Assembly: GCA_002369315.1 (NCBI GenBank)
Contig: DFDW01000030.1
Span: 56,848 to 120,847, forward strand
Source: Ruminococcaceae bacterium UBA3818
GTDB lineage: Bacteria > Bacillota > Clostridia > Oscillospirales > Ruminococcaceae
Length of the DNA: 64,000 nt
Direction: 5' to 3'
Part shown: positions 60,299 to 64,000 of the stretch, piece after piece
How positions within the stretch are numbered: the stretch's first letter is position 1
Layout: the number at the start of each line of letters is the position of its first letter
Notes under the pieces: model-generated
Seen by the model: the letters and a program-made list of their open reading frames with translations, nothing else
What the model was told of the DNA's origin: nothing
The model's database searches: none
Made by a program: the position numbers and the translations under genes

Positions 60299-61681
60299 TT
60301 ATTTTTCAGATTCCTCTTCCGGCTCGGGCAAAATCTCTGCCTTGACCCGGCCGATCCGCCGTTCATCCATCTCCATAACGGTGAAGCGAATGCCGGACAG
60401 AATGATTTCCGGATGTTCTCCCTGCTCCGGGATTCGTCCCAGCGCGTCGGTCAAAAGACCGCTGAGCGTGTCGTAATCCGCCTCTTCCGGAACCTCCAGG
60501 GGCAAAAAGCGCTGCACCTCTTCCAGATCGGCGGAACCGTCAATGGTATAAACCGATTCCGAAACCTGGGTGATCGCGTCTTCCTCCTCGTCGTATTCAT
60601 CCTGAATTTCACCTACGATGGATTCCAGCAGGTCTTCCATCGTGACCATGCCGGAGGTGCCGCCGTATTCATCCACAACAATGGCGATCTGCACTTTTTT
60701 CTGTTGGAACTGGCGAAACAGATCCCGACAGCGGGTGCTTTCCGGCACGTATAAAGCGGGGCGCATCAGCGACCGTATGATGTGGGACTGGTCTGATCCC
60801 TGGCCGATGAGCAGTAAAAGATCCTTGGCGTACAAAACGCCCACCACATTGTCCAGCGTGTCCTCATATACCGGGATGCGGGAAAATCCTTTTTCAATCG
60901 CAATTTTCAGCGCGTCGTCAATATCGTCGTCCACTTCAACCGCCTCAATTTCGGTGCGGTGGGTCATCACATCCTCCGCCGTGCGGTCGTCAAACTCAAA
61001 GATATTGTAGATCATTTCCCGCTCGCTTTGCGGGATCAGGCCTTTTTCATTTCCCACATCTACCATTTCCCGAATATCCTCTTCGGTGCCTTCCTCCGGG
61101 TCGGCGTTGGGGTCGATCCCCATCATACGGAGCAGACCGTTGGAAATCAGGCTGCACAATGCGCTTAGCGGTGTGACCAACACGGCGAAAAACTGCAGGG
61201 CCGCAGCGGCGCCGCAGGCGGCACGGTTCGGATCACGCCAGGCCAGATGCCGCGGAATCAGGTAGCCGGCAATCAAAACCAGCGCGGAACCAATCAGGAT
61301 GGTCAGCATCAAAGACAAGGCGTCTGCACACGGGCGCATCCAGGTGTTGGCCAGAGCGGCGGACAGGTTCCCTGCCGGACCGAACACCAGCAGACCCTCG
61401 CAGGCCATAACCGAAAGAACAAAACCGGTGCGGACTTTGGTGGTCAGCGAAGAATATTGCTCCGCCATATGCAGAAAAAGCGCGGCGCGCCGGTCCGAAT
61501 CCTCTGCTTGCTTTTCCAGCCTGCTTTCCGAATATTCCGCCAATGCGGTCTCACACAGGGCAAAAAAAGCGCATAGGGCCAAAAACAAAAGAAATAAGCC
61601 GATACTAACCGCCAAAGCAGCCGGCGAGGCGGCTTGCACCGCCAAAATACTGTGGGTAAATAAACTGCCGTCCGGGTCCAT
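60299..61681 (-). CDS. CNNM-CBS domain protein (CorC/HlyC family)
   Basis: A 460-residue membrane protein: a CNNM-type transmembrane domain (about 20-180, with FALCETALAEYSESRLEKQA), then two CBS domains (about 205-325: MTHRTEIEAVEVDDDIDDAL, RIPVYEDTLDNVVGVLYAKD, MRPALYVPES, VDEYGGTSGMVTMEDLLE) and a C-terminal CorC/HlyC domain (SYTIDG-like VYTIDGSADLEEV, SGIRFTVMEM). Roles in Mg2+ or Co2+ transport are proposed for the family. ATG 61681 has AAGGAGG 11 bases upstream; the frame is open to 61744. Confidence 0.9.
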   Translation of the reverse strand: MDPDGSLFTHSILAVQAASPAALAVSIGLFLLFLALCAFFALCETALAEYSESRLEKQAEDSDRRAALFLHMAEQYSSLTTKVRTGFVLSVMACEGLLVFGPAGNLSAALANTWMRPCADALSLMLTILIGSALVLIAGYLIPRHLAWRDPNRAACGAAAALQFFAVLVTPLSALCSLISNGLLRMMGIDPNADPEEGTEEDIREMVDVGNEKGLIPQSEREMIYNIFEFDDRTAEDVMTHRTEIEAVEVDDDIDDALKIAIEKGFSRIPVYEDTLDNVVGVLYAKDLLLLIGQGSDQSHIIRSLMRPALYVPESTRCRDLFRQFQQKKVQIAIVVDEYGGTSGMVTMEDLLESIVGEIQDEYDEEEDAITQVSESVYTIDGSADLEEVQRFLPLEVPEEADYDTLSGLLTDALGRIPEQGEHPEIILSGIRFTVMEMDERRIGRVKAEILPEPEEESEK

Positions 61682-61860
61682 TGTCAAATTGTCCTCCTTA
61701 ATATCAATCAGATTGCCGCTCGTCTGCGGCCAGGCAATGTCCATAATTACAAATTAGTATACTACATATCCCGATGTTCGTCAAATATTGTGTGTTCTGT
61801 TATTGAAAAACAGGAGACAGGCGGTGTACAATAGAAAAAACGAAAGGAAAGGAGAAAAAT

Positions 61861-62112
61861 ATGATTGACTTTCGGTATGACACCCAGCTTTTGATCGAAG
61901 GAGAAAATCTGGACGAAGACGCCATCAACGATTATTTCATCGAACATTTGAAAGGGGATTGTTTGCTGGCGGTAGGCGATGAGGATTTGATCAAGATTCA
62001 CTTTCACACCAACGAACCCTGGAAAGTGCTGGAATACTGCGCTTCCCTGGGAGAGATCCACGATATCGTGGTGGAAGATATGGACCGGCAGGCCCGGGGC
62101 CTTAAGGGATAA
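61861..62112 (+). CDS. stand-alone FakA C-terminal-like domain (83 aa)
   Basis: An 83-residue protein whose sequence FRYDTQLLIEGENLDEDAI, GDCLLAVGDEDLIKIHFHTN and VLEYCASLGEIHDIVVEDM matches the middle/C-terminal part of the fatty-acid kinase FakA (YloV), where it reads Y-TEF-l-g and vGdddlvkvHvHTn-P--vle-a---G. FakA is normally about 550 residues with an N-terminal Dak kinase domain, which is absent here. GGAAAGGAGAAAAAT precedes ATG 61861. It may be a regulatory or binding domain split from FakA. Confidence 0.75.
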   Translation: MIDFRYDTQLLIEGENLDEDAINDYFIEHLKGDCLLAVGDEDLIKIHFHTNEPWKVLEYCASLGEIHDIVVEDMDRQARGLKG

Positions 62113-62205
62113 TCCGATTTCGCGGGAAACGAAGGAAAAACAGACGAAAAACGGCTTTTTTCCTTGTGAAACTGGAAACAATCCGCAAAATTCCCGGTTT
62201 TGTTA

Positions 62206-62234
62206 TTTACACAAGGCCGGGAAAGTGATAAAAT
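62206..62234 (+). promoter_or_regulatory. sigma-A promoter for nifJ
   Basis: TTTACA (62206-62211), a 17-base spacer and TAAAAT (62229-62234). A 10-bp perfect hairpin GTTTGATCTG/CAGATCAAAC (62258-62287) follows in the leader. Confidence 0.75.
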
Positions 62235-62336
62235 CGATTAGGTGAAGTCTTTTCTGCGTTTGATCTGGTTTGCAAGCAGATCAAACCCAAAGACGGCTCC
62301 TGCTAAGATGCAGAAATTCAAGGGAGGAATAACACT

Positions 62337-64000
62337 ATGGCAAGAAAAATGAAGACCATGGATGGTAACAACGCTGCGGCGCATGTATCATATGCGTTTA
62401 CCGATGTCGCTGCGATTTACCCCATCACGCCTTCTTCCGTCATGGCGGAAGTGACGGACAAATGGTCTGCCGAGGGCAAGAAAAACCTGTTTGGCCAGCA
62501 GGTAAAAGTTGTGGAGATGCAGTCCGAGGCCGGCGCTGCGGGTACGGTGCACGGCTCTTTGCAGGGCGGCGCTTTGACCACTACCTTTACCGCTTCTCAG
62601 GGCCTTTTGCTGATGATCCCCAACATGTATAAAATCGCCGGTGAGCTGCTGCCCTGCGTGATCAACGTATCCGCTCGCTGCGTAGCTTCCCACGCGCTGA
62701 ACATTTACGGTGATCATTCCGACGTATACGCCTGCCGTCAGACCGGTTTCGCGATGCTCTGCTCGCAGAACCCGCAGGAGGTTATGGACCTGGGCGCTGT
62801 AGCGCATCTGTCCGCGATCAAAGGCCGCGTACCTTTCCTGCATTTCTTCGACGGTTTCCGTACCTCTCATGAGATCCAGAAGATTGAGATCTGGGATGAC
62901 GAAGACCTGCGCGACATGCTGGACATGGATGCGGTAAAAGAATTCAAAAACCGTGCGCTGAACCCGAACCATCCGGTTCTCCGCGGTACCGCCCAGAACC
63001 CCGACATCTTCTTCCAGGCTCGTGAGGCCTGCAACCCCTACTACGATGCGCTGCCCGCTATCGTTGAGGAGTATATGGGCAAAGTAAATGCCAAAATCGG
63101 CACCAACTACCAGCTGTTCAACTACTATGGCGCAGAGGACGCGGAGCATGTCATCATTGCCATGGGCTCTGTCTGCGACACCATTGAAGAGACCATCGAT
63201 TACATCAACGCGAATGGCGGTAAAGTCGGCTTGATCAAAGTCCGCCTGTATCGTCCGTTCTCCAAAGAGCACCTGATCAAAGCGATCCCGGCTTCCGCCA
63301 AGACCCTGACCGTTCTGGACAGAACCAAAGAGCCCGGCTCCATCGGCGAGCCTCTGTTCCTGGATGTTGTCATGGCGCTGAAAGGTACTCCTTACGGCGC
63401 GCTGCCGATCTACTCCGGCCGTTACGGTCTGGGTTCCAAGGATACTGTTCCTGCTGACATCTTCGCGGTTTACAAAAATGCCCAGACCGGTGCGAAAGAG
63501 CGCTTCACCATTGCGATCCACGACGATGTTACTGGCCTGTCTCTGGAGAGAGAAGAAGCTCCCGATACCCAGGCGAAAGGCACTACCGCCTGCAAATTCT
63601 GGGGTCTGGGCTCCGACGGTACCGTTGGCGCGAACAAAAACTCCATCAAAATCATCGGTGACCATACCGACAAATATGTACAGGCTTACTTCGACTATGA
63701 CTCCAAGAAGTCCGGCGGTCTGACCTGTTCGCATCTGCGTTTCGGCGATCATCCGATCAAATCCACCTACCTGATCAACAAAGCAAACTTTGTTGCCTGC
63801 CACAACCCGGCTTACATCGGTAAGTACGATATGGTTGAGGACTTGGTAGACGGCGGCACGTTCCTGCTCAACTGCGGCTGGGATATGGCCGAGATCGAGA
63901 ACAGACTGCCTGACAAAGACAAAAAATACATTGCGGATCACAACATCCAGTTCTACACCATCGACGGTATCAAGATTGGCCGTGAGATCGGTTTGGGCGG
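62337..64000 (+). CDS. nifJ: pyruvate:ferredoxin (flavodoxin) oxidoreductase, 3' end outside window
   Basis: PFOR converts pyruvate and CoA to acetyl-CoA and CO2 with reduction of ferredoxin in anaerobic metabolism. The 554 visible residues hold the N-terminal ThDP-pyrimidine domain (MKTMDGNNAAAHVSYAFTDV, AAIYPITPSSVMAE, VEMQSEAGAAGTVHG), the catalytic-region ASQGLLLMIPNMYK, domain II (HPVLRGTAQNPDIFFQ), and part of domain III with FGDHPIKSTYLI. Ferredoxin-like and ThDP-binding domains lie beyond position 64000 (full length about 1170). Codon use is strongly biased (few rare codons), which fits a highly expressed gene. ATG 62337 has GGGAGG upstream. Confidence 0.96.
   Translation, partial: MARKMKTMDGNNAAAHVSYAFTDVAAIYPITPSSVMAEVTDKWSAEGKKNLFGQQVKVVEMQSEAGAAGTVHGSLQGGALTTTFTASQGLLLMIPNMYKIAGELLPCVINVSARCVASHALNIYGDHSDVYACRQTGFAMLCSQNPQEVMDLGAVAHLSAIKGRVPFLHFFDGFRTSHEIQKIEIWDDEDLRDMLDMDAVKEFKNRALNPNHPVLRGTAQNPDIFFQAREACNPYYDALPAIVEEYMGKVNAKIGTNYQLFNYYGAEDAEHVIIAMGSVCDTIEETIDYINANGGKVGLIKVRLYRPFSKEHLIKAIPASAKTLTVLDRTKEPGSIGEPLFLDVVMALKGTPYGALPIYSGRYGLGSKDTVPADIFAVYKNAQTGAKERFTIAIHDDVTGLSLEREEAPDTQAKGTTACKFWGLGSDGTVGANKNSIKIIGDHTDKYVQAYFDYDSKKSGGLTCSHLRFGDHPIKSTYLINKANFVACHNPAYIGKYDMVEDLVDGGTFLLNCGWDMAEIENRLPDKDKKYIADHNIQFYTIDGIKIGREIGLG

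Noticed and set aside
62388..63941. 517-codon open frame on the minus strand
   Set aside because: It lies fully antisense to nifJ, whose protein motifs are unmistakable. The strong codon bias of nifJ leaves the opposite strand free of stops.
1..64000. CRISPR arrays and rRNA genes
   Set aside because: I looked for regularly spaced 25-40 base repeats and rRNA signatures and saw none. Short direct repeats found (CTTGAC, AAGGTTTTTC) are operator-like.

Overview
The window looks like chromosome from a spore-forming anaerobic Clostridia bacterium, probably Oscillospirales-like. This is inferred from gene content: a GerA/SpoVAF spore germination protein, pyruvate:ferredoxin oxidoreductase, a Na+-pumping decarboxylase beta subunit, MurT/GatD and class B sortase. 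The host DNA is moderately GC-rich with strong AGGAGG-type ribosome sites, many hairpin-plus-T terminators and several near-consensus sigma-A promoters. One AT-rich island interrupts it.

Host region 1 (1-16309): partial asnA, an MFS transporter, murT-gatD (whose GatD has lost its catalytic residues), a HAD phosphatase, a lone gerA/spoVAF gene, and oadB plus a 43-residue OadG-like subunit read from a consensus promoter through a yybP-ykoY-like riboswitch. Then come a NERD-like protein, dCMP deaminase, rsmA, a USP-like protein with a structured leader, a monoacylglycerol-lipase-type hydrolase, an AraC-GyrI regulator, and two head-to-head truncated genes (a possible regulator fragment and an EAL-REC-GGDEF protein) meeting at 14255.

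Island (about 16347-34737): an 18.4 kb integrated element sits inside the anticodon loop of a host tRNA-Arg(CCU) gene. The 3' half of the tRNA is at 16310-16354 and the 5' half at 34730-34769. The halves pair perfectly but are now 18 kb apart, and the element carries a complete tRNA-Arg(CCU) of its own at 34569-34645. The backbone is a decayed Tn1549-type conjugative element: tyrosine integrase, excisionase-like proteins, RepA, ParA, ParB, DUF3846, PcfB, a VirD4 N-terminus fused in frame to a DUF4366 C-terminus, and a truncated topoisomerase III. Relaxase and the type IV secretion core are missing. Cargo (19.9-24.2 kb, very AT-rich) includes an RlmN/Cfr-family radical SAM methyltransferase and a MurA-like gene. 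That gene is broken by a 1.27 kb cassette with terminal inverted repeats and an 8-9 bp target duplication. The cassette carries an RlmA-type 23S rRNA methyltransferase behind an 8-codon leader peptide ending in MRLR and a translational attenuator, which suggests macrolide-inducible resistance.

Host region 2 (34770-64000): three tandem FrlD-like sugar kinases with a membrane protein and an MFS transporter, a MATE exporter, an orphan BtuF/FhuD-like lipoprotein, a GNAT enzyme, ilvB-ilvN, cardiolipin synthase, a lipoprotein-type class B sortase, a PAP2 phosphatase, murD, two M42 aminopeptidases with a GNAT gene, a YnbB-type PLP enzyme, tRNA-Leu(UAG) with two small accessory genes, a PAS-GGDEF-GAF protein, an MscS channel, a RimJ-like acetyltransferase, a CNNM-CBS protein, a stand-alone FakA C-terminal domain, and the start of nifJ.

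No CRISPR array or rRNA gene was seen. Family names come from reading motifs by eye and no database was searched.
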